Assembly (NCBI RefSeq): GCF_030848805.1
Contig: NC_092362.1
Span: 186,001 to 250,000, forward strand
Direction: 5' to 3'
DNA from: Temnothorax longispinosus
Lineage: Eukaryota > Arthropoda > Insecta > Hymenoptera > Formicidae
DNA length: 64,000 bases
This document shows, piece after piece, positions 45,230 to 55,700 of this stretch. The notes beneath the pieces were generated by a model, which worked only from the letters and a program-made list of their open reading frames with translations, was not told where the DNA came from and ran no database searches. The first letter of the stretch is position 1. Each line of letters opens with the position of its first letter. A program made the position numbers and the translations under genes.

Positions 45230-46300
45230 AACCCGTATCCGCCGCACTATGCGCACTGGTAGCTGCCTCTCCCGGTAGTCCCGGGTCCCGGTAGCGTTTT
45301 TCAGCTCCAGTTCCTCCGCGACGGAAAAGTTAATAATGTGCCAGGGGCTAAACAAATCCGGCTTATCCGGCGCGAAAACCGGTGGAACAATATTGACGCA
45401 TCATCATATACATTCCGGCGAGTGGCGGCGAGCGGCGAGGGACGCGTTGACCGATGCTAAGGAAAAGTCGCGCGTCCTACGTGCCGACGGATACTTGTGC
45501 GCGACATCCTGCTTCCAGGCCAAAGTCGCGCCTTGGGCTTGGGGTCGAGGGCGGGAGGCGGTGGGCGCAGGAAGGCGCGAACGCGAAACATCTGAGGGAC
45601 ATCGCGCGCCACGAGGGCACGAGGCACGAGGTGCAACGTCGATCGACGCGTCCGAAACACGGCCGCCTCGCGATTTCTCGCGTCCCGCACTGTCCGGGCG
45701 CGTCGAGGTCGAGCGCGGCGTCGAGGAACGCGACGCGGAACGGAGACGAGAATACGTCGCGACGTTCCGCGCGACGCCGAGAGCAGCTTCAGCTTCAGCA
45801 GCTAAGACTCACCAGTCGGTACGAAAATCCCGTGAATTTATCAACGGCTAGCAATATGGCCAACCCTGAACCCGGGCGACAGAGAAGATGGGTGGGAGGA
45901 AGGGAGGGAAGGAGGGAGGTGTGTAGCCGAGAAAGAGAGAGCGTTTATCGTCGCACGGAATTACGACTTACGCGACGCGAAGATAGCCGCGCGCTCGATA
46001 TCGATTATTATTGATGCTCGTCGACCGCCCGACCGCCGAACGTACATACCTGTCGCTGTTCCGCGAAATCGCGGGCAAACACGCCGCACGTCACTATAAT
46101 AGGCGACAGGCGACACGGTTCGATGTGTGCTCGGTCGATACGCCGATTGTCCGAGGTCGCCTCTCCTGTCTTCTCCACCAAGCGAGCGAGCGCGGGAGTT
46201 TCACGGCGCTGGTACGCACGCGCAACCGGAAGCTCGGGGCGGCGCGGTCGCGCGAAGCGTATCGACCAATCGAGCTTTATGAGCTTTATCCAACGCGAAA
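45230..46300. promoter_or_regulatory. CpG-rich island, probable shared promoter of the zinc-finger gene and SARS2
   Basis: A dense run of CG dinucleotides contrasts with the AT-rich surroundings. On the minus strand CTG|GTGAGTCTT at about 45813 is a strong donor that could close a non-coding first exon of the zinc-finger gene. Long open frames here exist on several strands at once and reflect GC content, not coding. Confidence 0.5.
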
Positions 46301-46467
46301 ATGGCAATGATATACGCGCATTACGCGCATATATCCGTTATATCGCATATATTTCATGACGTTACTCCTCTACGCGTATTCGCTTTAATTTTTGCATGTG
46401 AGAGTAAAGAAAAACAGGAAAGAGCACGTGGTGTTAGAGCGAAGCGGACGGAAGCGACTATAAACCC

Positions 46468-46637
46468 TAAAGCAGCATCCCCATGGAGAGAGAAATAGCG
46501 GAACGGAACTAAAACGGAATCGCTCTGATTGGCTAATCTTCAAGTGGGGGCTTTCAAAGATATGGGATATTAGCCAATCAAAGGACGTCCGTTTTACGTC
46601 CGTTCCGCTATTTCTTTCTCCATGGGAATGCACCCTA
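46468..46637. repeat. Hairpin element directly upstream of SARS2
   Basis: CCCCATGGAGAGAGAAATAG and CGGAACGGAACTAAAACGGA pair with TCCGTTTTACGTCCGTTCCG and CTATTTCTTTCTCCATGGGA. The core is TCTGATTGGCTAAT / ATTAGCCAATCAAA. The right edge is 83 bp from the SARS2 ATG. Confidence 0.87.
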
Positions 46638-46719
46638 AACGTTCTGGTGACCGTAGCGTCCGTAGCCATTGTTGACATGCTATGAACTACGTGTAAGCAT
46701 TTGTTTTTTAATATAAAAA

Positions 46720-48329
46720 ATGAGGTTTAGTTTTCAACAAAATTTCAAACAATTGTGTAGGTCATGGCATTTTTGGCTACACACGTTGGTATGTAATATT
46801 GTATCATTTGTAATTTTTTCATATATTATGTATACTTCAATAACAATATTTAAAGTAATTTTGTGTAATAATAATAATAATAATAATAATGATTATGCTT
46901 TTAACAGCCTGCAGAAGCGTTAGAAAAAAATGTGCGTGGTGCAAAACACGTTTTGCCAGAACCGGAATATAATACAGACTTTTTATGCAATCCTGCAAAC
47001 CGTGACGTTATTTTCAACAATATCAAAAGAAGAAAAGGTATTGGAGATATCGATAAAGTTCTCGAATATTCCGGCAATCCCGAGAAGAGAGAGTTGCTCC
47101 TACAGGAATTAAGCAAGATACCAAACTGTACGCATCCCACAGTATGTGAGTATGGTGATAAACCGAGATTGTTGAAGGAGTGTGGCAGGAAGCCAGAATT
47201 TGACTTTGAGCCACAGGAGTTTGTCGAACTCGCCACTAATTTGAAGGCGATAAGAACGCATACGTTGGGTCCTGTTACTGGACAAAGAAGCTATATGCTT
47301 TTAGGAGATCTGGCAGAATTAGAAGAAGCATTGATTCAGTATGCACTTAGAAGGTTGTTGAAGCATGGATTTAAGTTATTGTCGGTGCCTGATATTATCC
47401 CTACTAAAATTATCGAGAGATGTGGTTTAATAGTAGACGATGGTCGTACCTTGGTATATAACTTGGATTCTCATTACGGTGACAAATATAGCTTGTCTGG
47501 AACTGCGGAAATGTCATTAGCCGGCAACGTGATGAATAGTACATTTTCCTATGACGTGCTACCAATAAAATTGGCCGCTGTCAGTCGATGCTACCGTGCG
47601 GAGGGATCGGGCGCTCTGGATGAAAGAGGAATCTATAGGTAAAAGATTACACATTGTTATTAACATCACATATAGGGGGTAAACTTAAAATTTTTCAAAC
47701 CACGTTTATCTCTGAACTTATTATGTTTGGACAGAGTTCATCAGTTCACCAAAGTGGAAATGTTTGTTTGTTCCGAGCCAAATCAATCCGAAGAGATGTT
47801 TCAAGATCTTCAAAACATACAGGAAGAATTGTTTTCCTCATTAGGATTGCACTTTCAAATAATGGATATGCCATCTCTTGATTTAGGTTCACCAGCTTAT
47901 AGGTAGTGCATTCAAATACGTGTACTTATATTACATATATATTCTGTTTACATTTTCTGATACAAATGCACGCCTCCTTGTTTTAGGAAATGTGACATGG
48001 AAGGCTGGATGCCTGGAAGAAAGTTGTATGGTGAATTATCCAGTTGTAGTACGTGCACGGATTATCAGTCAAGACGTCTTAATATTAGATATAGGACAAA
48101 AGATGGGAATATGAAACACGTGCACACGCTGAATGGAACCGCGTGCGCGATACCTCGCATGTTGATCGCATTGTGCGAAACGTATCAGACGAGTCACCAC
48201 CGTATTACGGTACCGAACGAGTTAGTGCCTCTGATGAGGGGAAAAACGCTCATTAAGAAGCAACCGATCGCAGATATGAGACCTTACAAGTATAAACAAA
48301 AATTAAATATAAAACAGAAAGCTGAATAA
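46720..48329 (+). CDS. SARS2: Serine-tRNA ligase, mitochondrial
   Basis: This class II aminoacyl-tRNA synthetase charges mitochondrial tRNA-Ser. Four exons (46720-46788, 46908-47638, 47735-47902, 47987-48329) join in phase to give 436 residues. The first exon (MRFSFQQNFKQLCRSWHF) looks like a mitochondrial presequence. Catalytic-core motifs are intact: the serine-binding TAEMSLAG, motif 2 SRCYRAEGSG...YRVHQFTKVEMF, the MDMPSLDLGSPAYRKCDMEG segment, and motif 3 NGTACAIPRMLIALCE with its conserved Arg. The protein is shorter than human SARS2 (518) but close to insect enzymes. The insect paralogue SLIMP was considered; the preserved ATP-binding residues argue for the true synthetase. Confidence 0.9.
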
Positions 48330-48330
48330 A
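48325..48330 (+). promoter_or_regulatory. AATAAA overlapping the SARS2 stop codon
   Basis: The final GAA TAA followed by A creates AATAAA. It is a candidate polyadenylation signal giving a minimal 3' UTR. Confidence 0.4.
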
Positions 48331-49077
48331 GTGTAAATACAAGAGAGAAGCTGTTGCGCATGAATGAGTACTGTAAGTGTAGATTGAACAAATTTCCCTT
48401 TTAGATCAAGTTCCTAAAAAAAAAAAAGAAAAAACGGCAGATTTGTTTTCCAATAGTCGTATTAGGATGCAAAAGTTTCCTGAGATTTGTTCATTCTGTT
48501 ACAAGGAAGTTAGAGGAGTCCAAAACTTCAAAATATTAAACACCACCTGTCAGTATATTTTCTATAAACTAGTACAATATTATACAAAGAAAGACAGGGA
48601 TCCGAAACGTGTACGTACACAGGGATAAAGATTTTTTTTTCTTATACGTTCTTTGTTATTCTGTATATATTTTGTAGCGGAGTTATAAAAATGTAACACA
48701 AAATATTTTTTCTTAAAGTAATACAATTCAAAGATGTTGCAAATTTACAGTTCCTCCACACCGATTGGATGTTAGTGTTTAGTTCTTATTGACAATTTAA
48801 AAATTTTCTATTCTTTTGAATACTTGATTCATCATGGAGTACCTAACATTGACTTAAGTTTTATTTATAATTGTATATTTCCAAGAGTCCGTGGCGTCTC
48901 TTCTGACTGATATTGACGTGTCCTTGATCTGTCTCGAAATTTTGGGTCTATGTCGTTTCTTGTCACTGGCAATGATGCGTTCTCCTGTAAAGAGAAAGAT
49001 GCCTTGAAATAATGGAATGTAACCGTTTCTCATGGATTTCAAATAAAACTTTGTAAAAAGAAATTACTTGAATATTT
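48330..49077. other. SARS2 / BZW convergent 3' region
   Basis: This is AT-rich DNA with the 3' UTRs of two convergent genes. A minus-strand AATAAA at about 48861 is a good candidate for the BZW gene. No other gene is seen. Confidence 0.5.
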
Positions 49078-50908
49078 CTAATCCTCTTCTTCTCCTGATT
49101 CGGATTCTTCTTCAGCATTCTGTAGCCATTCTATGAATTTTTTCATTTGGTCTAAAAAGAGCATTTTCCCCTTCACTGAATGACCCTCTTTGTACCACTT
49201 CAATATTACATCTTCTGATACAACTTCCGCTAAAAATCAACGTGAACATTTTATTCTCTTTATAACAATAATTTACAACAATATTTAATTAAATTACGTA
49301 TACGAGAATCTGTAATATATGTATATTGTATAAAATGCTTAGATTTCGTAAATGTATAATATGTATTCTGTAGTATGCATGTTGTATACTTACTTTTATA
49401 AAAGAGTAAAACAATCTTCTGGAAGACTTTCATAAAATTCATGTTCTCATAACAGAACTCCTGGACCTTGAGGATGAGTGCGAGTTCAGATCTGGCAGTG
49501 GTTGTAAAAGCACCGAACAGTGAAGTATAAACTTTTAGATGTTTCAGTGCTTGTTCAGCGACCAACTCTTCTTTCTTGTTCCATTCAGCTTGGCCCATTA
49601 CAACAACCCAAATCTGTAAATGGTGGCGAATAGTATTTCTAAAGATATTTTTGTGCGTCTTAATCAAATATATATAAGAGAATGAAAGACCATTACCAAT
49701 CCAATCACTTCGTGTTCGGGAATACAGCTCCTTTGTGCCATTTCCTTGAGATCTAATGTAATGTCTTTCATTGGTCTATTTTCTGCTAAGTCATCCAAGA
49801 GAAGTTGTTGCAGATCCCGTTTGGCTTCCTGACTGGCCTGAGCCTTGTGCAATTTCACGATATCCGCCAGGCCTACTGCTTCGAATACAGACCGGAAATG
49901 CTCCTCAGTTCGTTTATTTGGTGGTACAAACTCCATCAACCTACAAAAGGAGTTGCATAAACAAGAAAGAATAAATCAATCGATGGAAATATTAAAAAAA
50001 AAAAAAAAAAAATTGACTTCTCTAAATTATACAATAAATAATTAATATTAAGCATTAATTTTACGTACCTTCCCTCAATACCTCCTTTCTTCAGAGCCGT
50101 CATTAAACTAGATAAGCCTTTTTCCTGTTTCCAAGTAACAAAGACCTCCAGTAGAAAGTCCAATGCCAAGTTGTCCTTGACAAGATGCTCATTGATCAAG
50201 ACCGAAAGGACCGTAGGTGGTACAGAACCGTTTGAGATCCACAGCGCTGTCATCCTAGCTAGCTTGATTCTTTCCTTAGGTGAAAATCCTTTCATGAAAA
50301 CCAATACTTTCTTCATCTCTTCCTCAAACATCTTCTCCAGATATTTGTAACGCCGCATAAGCTTGATAAAGACCTGTTTATTCAAACAAGAGATTTTATT
50401 TTAAGATTTTAAATTCCAACTCGCTATCCTAAAGTGGTGATAAAAAAAAACTACCACAAGACTCCATCTTGTCCACTTTTTACCTGCTCGAAATTCCGCA
50501 TAGACTCCATATCCTCTGGCTGCTCAAAAACACATGCACTGGTTTTTACCGGTTTGTCACCATCCTGAGCAATGGAACCACCAGGAACTAAAAGGCCTCC
50601 AGCTATCATGATGTCAAATAATGCCTCCCCATATCGACGATAATCTAACTTAGAACCAGCCGCGTCCAAAAATTTAGAAATTGCTTCTAAGTCGTTACCA
50701 GCTTTTTCCAAACCAAGCAAAACCGCATCTCGAAATCCGGTTGGGTCATATTTCTCTCTTTCATCTGCAAACACCAGCTTTCGTCAATACAATACCCTAA
50801 AGATTTGCTCTTATACGTTTACATAAGAAGTAACGTCTGTCTTTTACCTCTTTTTCTGGTCTTTATGCGTTGACCTGATAGTATCGGTTTTTCAATTTTT
50901 TGACTCAT
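49078..50908 (-). CDS. BZW1: eIF5-mimic protein / basic leucine zipper and W2 domain protein (Krasavietz orthologue)
   Basis: This translational regulator competes with eIF5 for eIF2 and eIF3 through its C-terminal W2 domain. The Drosophila orthologue is kra/exba. Six exons on the minus strand (50848-50908, 50484-50764, 50069-50373, 49697-49940, 49394-49613, 49078-49229) encode 420 residues, matching the family. The N-terminus MSQKIEKPILSGQRIKTRKR and DEREKYDPTGFRDAVLLGLE are hallmark BZW sequence. The W2 domain covers the C-terminal ~160 residues (EWNKKEELVAEQALKHLK, QEFCYENMNFMKVFQKIV, KMLFLDQMKKFIEWLQNAEE), and the protein ends in a run of acidic residues. BZW1 versus BZW2 is not meaningful here, as insects typically have one gene. 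Confidence 0.94.
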
Positions 50909-51699
50909 ACAATACTCTTCTGAAAAAGAAAGAAAAATGCAGCTTAACAAAACTATTGTCTTTACGTTGAATTTGTTTTTAAAGATATTAAATTATGAAT
51001 GGTTGCGCTCAAAAATTCGTGAGAAGCGTGCACGCACTCGAAATCCCTATCTTCGCGATTCAATGATGAATCTATTAATGTAAATTAGTAAGACGTCAGG
51101 GAAGCGTGTGCATGCTGCAACGCTCAATCTCGGAGTCACTAAGCATAATCCTTGAAAAATAGCGGCAGCGGGGTTCGTCCGCTGTTCGTCTACGCGTTAT
51201 TATCGGGCGTCTGTGACGTGCAAGGCCAGCGGCGTACGTACGTGACGACAGAAAGAAGGACTCCATTCGGAGGTTAAGATCGCGCGCGATGCGTGACCAC
51301 GATGATGGCCGAGGCCATTAAATATAACTCGAGGAAATCCGGCGGAGCGCGCGCGAAAAAATCTGCCGACTCGCGGCTGGTGATATCCTCTGCTCATCGC
51401 GTTACTTACTTCGAAGCACGTAGAAATTGTAGACCAACCTCGCCTGCCCGGGCGTATGTGACCGACGTGGGATGTTTTAACGGGGACTCTGGGACTCGAG
51501 GTCACAGCGAAACCAAAGAGACTCGGACAGAGGAGAGAGGAGAAGCAGTGGTGAGCTGGGTGAGCATGAGCAGTGGTTGGCGGAACGTAGACGAGAAACC
51601 GCATGGCCGCATGGTCAATTTTCCTACCCGGCGCGGCGCGTTACGGAAGAGAAAAGAAGCTTCGCTCGCGTAGGATAGACTGCGTTTTGCCCAACTTTT

Positions 51700-51790
51700 G
51701 CTTAGCTATAAGCGCAAAGTAGCAATTAAGTGTACGTAGATCCAAAGGTAAGAACCAATCACATTCAATTATGCTACTTTGCGCTTAGCT
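51700..51790. repeat. Hairpin element
   Basis: AGCTATAAGCGCAAAGTAGC and AATT on the left pair with AATTATGCTACTTTGCGCTT and AGCT on the right. The loop region contains GAACCAATCACATTC. Confidence 0.75.
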
Positions 51791-51795
51791 ACACA

Positions 51796-51944
51796 GTGCA
51801 CACACATTTTTCGTAGAACGTAACAGTAAGGTTTCGACCACGCGCGTTGCTCGATTCAGCCGTCTATAACCGTAGAAGTACGAAACGTGAGCAACACGCG
51901 TGGTTAAAACCTTACTGTTACGTTCTACGAAAGGTGTGTGTGCC
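51796..51944. repeat. Hairpin element (CGTAGAACGTAACAGTAAGG family)
   Basis: TTTCGTAGAACGTAACAGTA, AGGTTTCGACCACGCG and GTTGCTC pair with GAGCAACACGCGTGGTTAAA, ACCTTACTGTTACGTTCTAC and GAAA. The right end GTGTGTGTGCCCTGCTTTA also ends the partial element at about 10975-11053. Confidence 0.88.
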
Positions 51945-51950
51945 CTGCTT

Positions 51951-52122
51951 TAAGGCCCGTGCACGTAACAAAGTTTTAGTCATAATCGTAAGGCCGTAAA
52001 AAAATAGACCAATCACACTCGATTATTCTTCGAGCTCGAGAAGAATAATCGACTGTGATTGGTCTATTTTCTTACGGCCTTACGATCATGACTTAAAACT
52101 TTGTTACGTGCAATGGCCTTTA
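51951..52122. repeat. Near-perfect hairpin element sharing its core with other families
   Basis: AAGGCCCGTGCACGTAACAA, AGTTTTAGTCATAATCGTAA, GGCCGTAAAAAAATAGACCA pairs almost perfectly with the right arm ending TTTGTTACGTGCAATGGCCT. The loop-side 20-mer GAATAATCGACTGTGATTGG (52043-52062) is identical to 11111-11130 and 28183-28202, although the outer arms differ completely. Confidence 0.93.
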
Positions 52123-52705
52123 CTACGTTTACGCGAGCGTTACTTCTGTAGTAACTTACGATACGTTACTCCGCGTAAACGAGTGAGTTATCGTAAGTTA
52201 CTGTTTCCCTGAATTGATGTATATATGTACTGCACGTATGGAGAAGCATTTTTAATTTTTAATTTAAATAAAACAGACGACTCTCCAGCATATCCCTTTA
52301 AATATAAAATTTTTATTCTTACGTATCTTATTGTAACATCAACCATTTAAATTACATTAGACGTTGCTTAGATTATAGGACTGTGAGATATATAAGTTTT
52401 TCTACGCATTTCTCTTTATCTTAAATTAAAGCAAAAGACAAGAAATACAATATTTTTATTCCGCACAGGTGCTGTTAGAAGAGCGAGAACTGAAAGAAAA
52501 TTTTGAAATATTTGAAATAGAAAATTTAAATATGAAGAAACTGTCGCACTGCATTCACGAAAGATTGCTCTAACAGTGTTAATAAATTTAAAAAATTCGT
52601 AAAGATGGTACGATCACGCATATATACTTTTGACATAGATATATAGATAGACCTACGCGGAACAAGAAAATGGTAGATATTATGAAACGTCGTAGATTTG
52701 TTATT

Positions 52706-55700
52706 TTACTCGGAATCCGAACCGGAACTGGCATCCGTTTCGTACTCTCCGACGTTGATAGTAAATTTGTATTCTTGATCGCAACCGAGATAAGCGTCGC
52801 TCATGAAGTACAGGGTGTAGGAGTGCTGGCCGGGTGCCGGAGCAACGAAATCCAGTTTGATCTTTGCCTTCTGTTGTAACGTCAGGCGCTTGATAGAGAG
52901 CAAGGAGTTGCTCTTTGGGTCGCCGATCACCACCCACCAGCCTTCCTCACGTTTTTGCGGGAAGAATGGCGCGACTACCGGTCCAATTACCTCGTCCTCC
53001 CGTTCCAATTGTACAATCACGTTTACCGTGCCGCCGCTGTGCAATTTGTCTTTATCTTGTACCTCATACGACATCTCAATGTTAGGATACCGGTTACAGA
53101 ATTTAGCCACGTCCGCCATCTGCGCATCCGTTAACTGCAACAGCCGATTTCGATCGTCATCCTCGAGCTCCATCACGTCGAACACGGTCTCCACGCCTTT
53201 GTCGGTGCAGCGTTTGATGGTCTCCGCTGTGAAGTGCGGCAGTTGCTTTAAATAGGAATCCTTGGACCACATCGCCTGCGTCACCATCTGCGCAAGTTCC
53301 ATAGCGGCGACGGCGGGTGCCAACCATCCAGAAGAGCTCAGCACGTCGACGCAAGCTTGTATCAGCCTCACGGCCTTGCCCAGCACCAGTTCGGTGTCCT
53401 TCTGCAATTCTGGACCTAGCTGTATCCTCGACAAGTGAGCTTGCAGCAGAAGCTGCGCTTTCACGTGAGGATCAGCCATTCTAGCGGCTTGTGGCGCATG
53501 AGGTAGACGCGCAGCCAAACTTCTCAGTAAATTCTCTTCTCTTTGTCGCACTGGAACGCTCTCGTACTCAGCAGCTGCTGAAATAATCTCCAACAAACCC
53601 CTGATCTTCGTCTTATTGTTGAGAGACAGACTGAACAATTCGATGGTGGCGTAATTGATGTAATAGTAGGCGGCGATCATTCCCAGATTGAGCGGCAAAG
53701 TATCCATCTCGTCTTCTACGGCGACACACTTGGCTTGTTCTAGGTCGGTCAATGTACTCTCGACCAACTCGGACAGATGATCCGATAGGTGCCGATGCGT
53801 GACGCCTTGCAGACCGTAGTAATTAGGGTTCTGAGTGAGTCGTCGGTACAGGAAAGTCCACGTGAGGTAGTCAACCGCGTCTTGTTTGTTTTCGATCGTC
53901 TTCGTCACAATCTCCGCATTGAAGTGATCATGCAGCCGGCGATCCAAGTGGCTTTCCACTGGTAGTGGCTCATTCAGGAACTTCTTGAAGAAATCTTTTT
54001 TCGAGCTTTGACACAGTAGCACGCACTTGGCGTCCTCGTCTTCTAGTGGGCGATTAGCTCGCGCCACCATTTGCAGCACGTCCGTGATTGGATAATCTTC
54101 ATAAGCATGTGTCTTGCCGTTGTAACACTGCGTGTCCATGACTACAACAAGGTGGGAGCTGATAGATAAACCCCAACAGAGATCCCTCGTCGCGACCGCC
54201 ACTTGGATAGCTCCGCTGTCGAACAGTTGCTCGACTAAACGACGATCGTCGGCCGATAGACCCTCGTGAAGGTAAGCCACACCTTGCGACAGAGTTTCCT
54301 TTAGCGTTTTGTCGGTCATGCGATCGAGGAACGGCTTAATGTCAGCCTCTTCTGCATGGAAGAATTTCGAGGGTTGACCCTCGGCCGCCGTGAATGTTAG
54401 CAAGTCGATGGCCGTTAATCTCGCCTGCCGACGAGTGGGTACAAATACGATCACCGGTTTGTGCGCGGCATGCCGGAGAATCGCGTTATACACCGGTTTT
54501 GCCATGGCGGCTAATCTCGACGCGTTGTGGGTGACGTTTATACCTTGCACGTGCAGCTCTAAAGGTACCGGTCGCACAGAAGGATGAAAATTGAAGGTTG
54601 CTGCTGCCGGTGCTCCCAACCACTGTGCTGCGTCTTTGGCGTCGGCTAACGAGGCCGATAACGCTATTATCCTGGTGGGTTTGTCGAGCTGCGAAGAGAT
54701 ATAACGGGCTCGCGAACACGCAACTTCTAGCACCGGGCCCTCCTCACCGCCGATCAGCTGCAGCTCATCCACGATAAACAGCTGGATGTTCTGCACGTTC
54801 TTCCGCTGCTTCCACCTGCGTGATAACACGTCCCATTTGTCCGCCGTGGTGATAATGATCTGGCCTTTGGCCAGGAGCTTCAAATCCGTTCCCGTTTCAC
54901 CGCTCAGCAGGACAACTTTTCTTCCCAGCTGTTGGCCGAATTTTGCCGCCCACGCGGCGTAGACCAATTCGGCTAAAGCTTCCTTGCTCACCATATATAC
55001 GCATCGTCCTTCCGGATTCTGCGTTAGTAATCTTAGTACCGCAAATTCCGCGATGGTCGTCTTTCCTGAACCTGTGGGCGCTCCAACGAACACGTTATCG
55101 TCGGAATTGTAGATCGCATTGAACACCTGTGTCTGGATCGGGTTAAACTGCGGAAAATCAGAATAGATGTTCTCGAATTTGGCATTTCGTAACGCCGTTA
55201 TCGGCAGCGCCTGCAGATCCAGCAATTCCGTAGGCGGTAGATTCTTCTCGGGCAATATCAGATGTCGGAAGCTTACGGGCAATTGCGTCTCCGCGCCGAT
55301 CCACCGATCAGACACCACGCGCAAAAAGTACTGTGGTGGCAGAGGCTCGAAGACTGGCACGAAGAATTTTATCACATGTTCGTCAGCCGCATATTTGGCC
55401 TTGAGCAAAAAGTACTCGTGATGCAATATTACCTCCGAATCTACGTCCTCGACTAAAATCCAAAATGCTTCGGACATACCGTGAACCTTCTCGTCCCACT
55501 GGAAGTCCGGGGTGATAGTCAGCACGACTCTTAAAGTGGAACGCGTGATCGGTTGGATATGCGTGGAAAGGCCCAGTTTCGGAAACTGGTGGACGTATTT
55601 GTGAATGGTCTTGCCCAGCTTCGGCACGCGAATCAATTCGCCGATCTCGTTGGGCCCCAAATCATACAACCTCTCCCATGGGAAGTTTTTCTTCTCGATC

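Larger units (their letters stand above)
43866..46719. other. Divergent zinc-finger / SARS2 intergenic region
   Basis: Just upstream of the zinc-finger start, a minus-strand acceptor (CTTTTTCAG ending at about 43880) indicates a 5' UTR intron. The middle carries a large fold-back element (43950-44612) and a hairpin (44742-44844). The stretch from about 45230 to 46300 is strongly GC- and CpG-rich and looks like a shared promoter island. A hairpin element lies at 46468-46637, right before SARS2. Confidence 0.6.
50909..52705. other. BZW promoter region and hairpin elements, 3' flank of SNRNP200
   Basis: About 51000-51670 is CpG-richer and is the probable BZW promoter and 5' UTR. Three hairpin elements follow at 51700-51790, 51796-51944 and 51951-52122. 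The rest is AT-rich 3' UTR of SNRNP200, with a minus-strand AATAAA near 52452. Confidence 0.6.

Noticed and set aside
45336..46310. Several overlapping open frames of 78-186 codons on both strands
   Set aside because: They reflect high GC in the promoter island; none has recognisable domains or splice support.
46720..48329. Assignment as SLIMP, the insect seryl-tRNA synthetase-like paralogue
   Set aside because: Motif 2 and motif 3 Arg/Glu residues and TAEMSLAG are intact, which fits the active mitochondrial enzyme.
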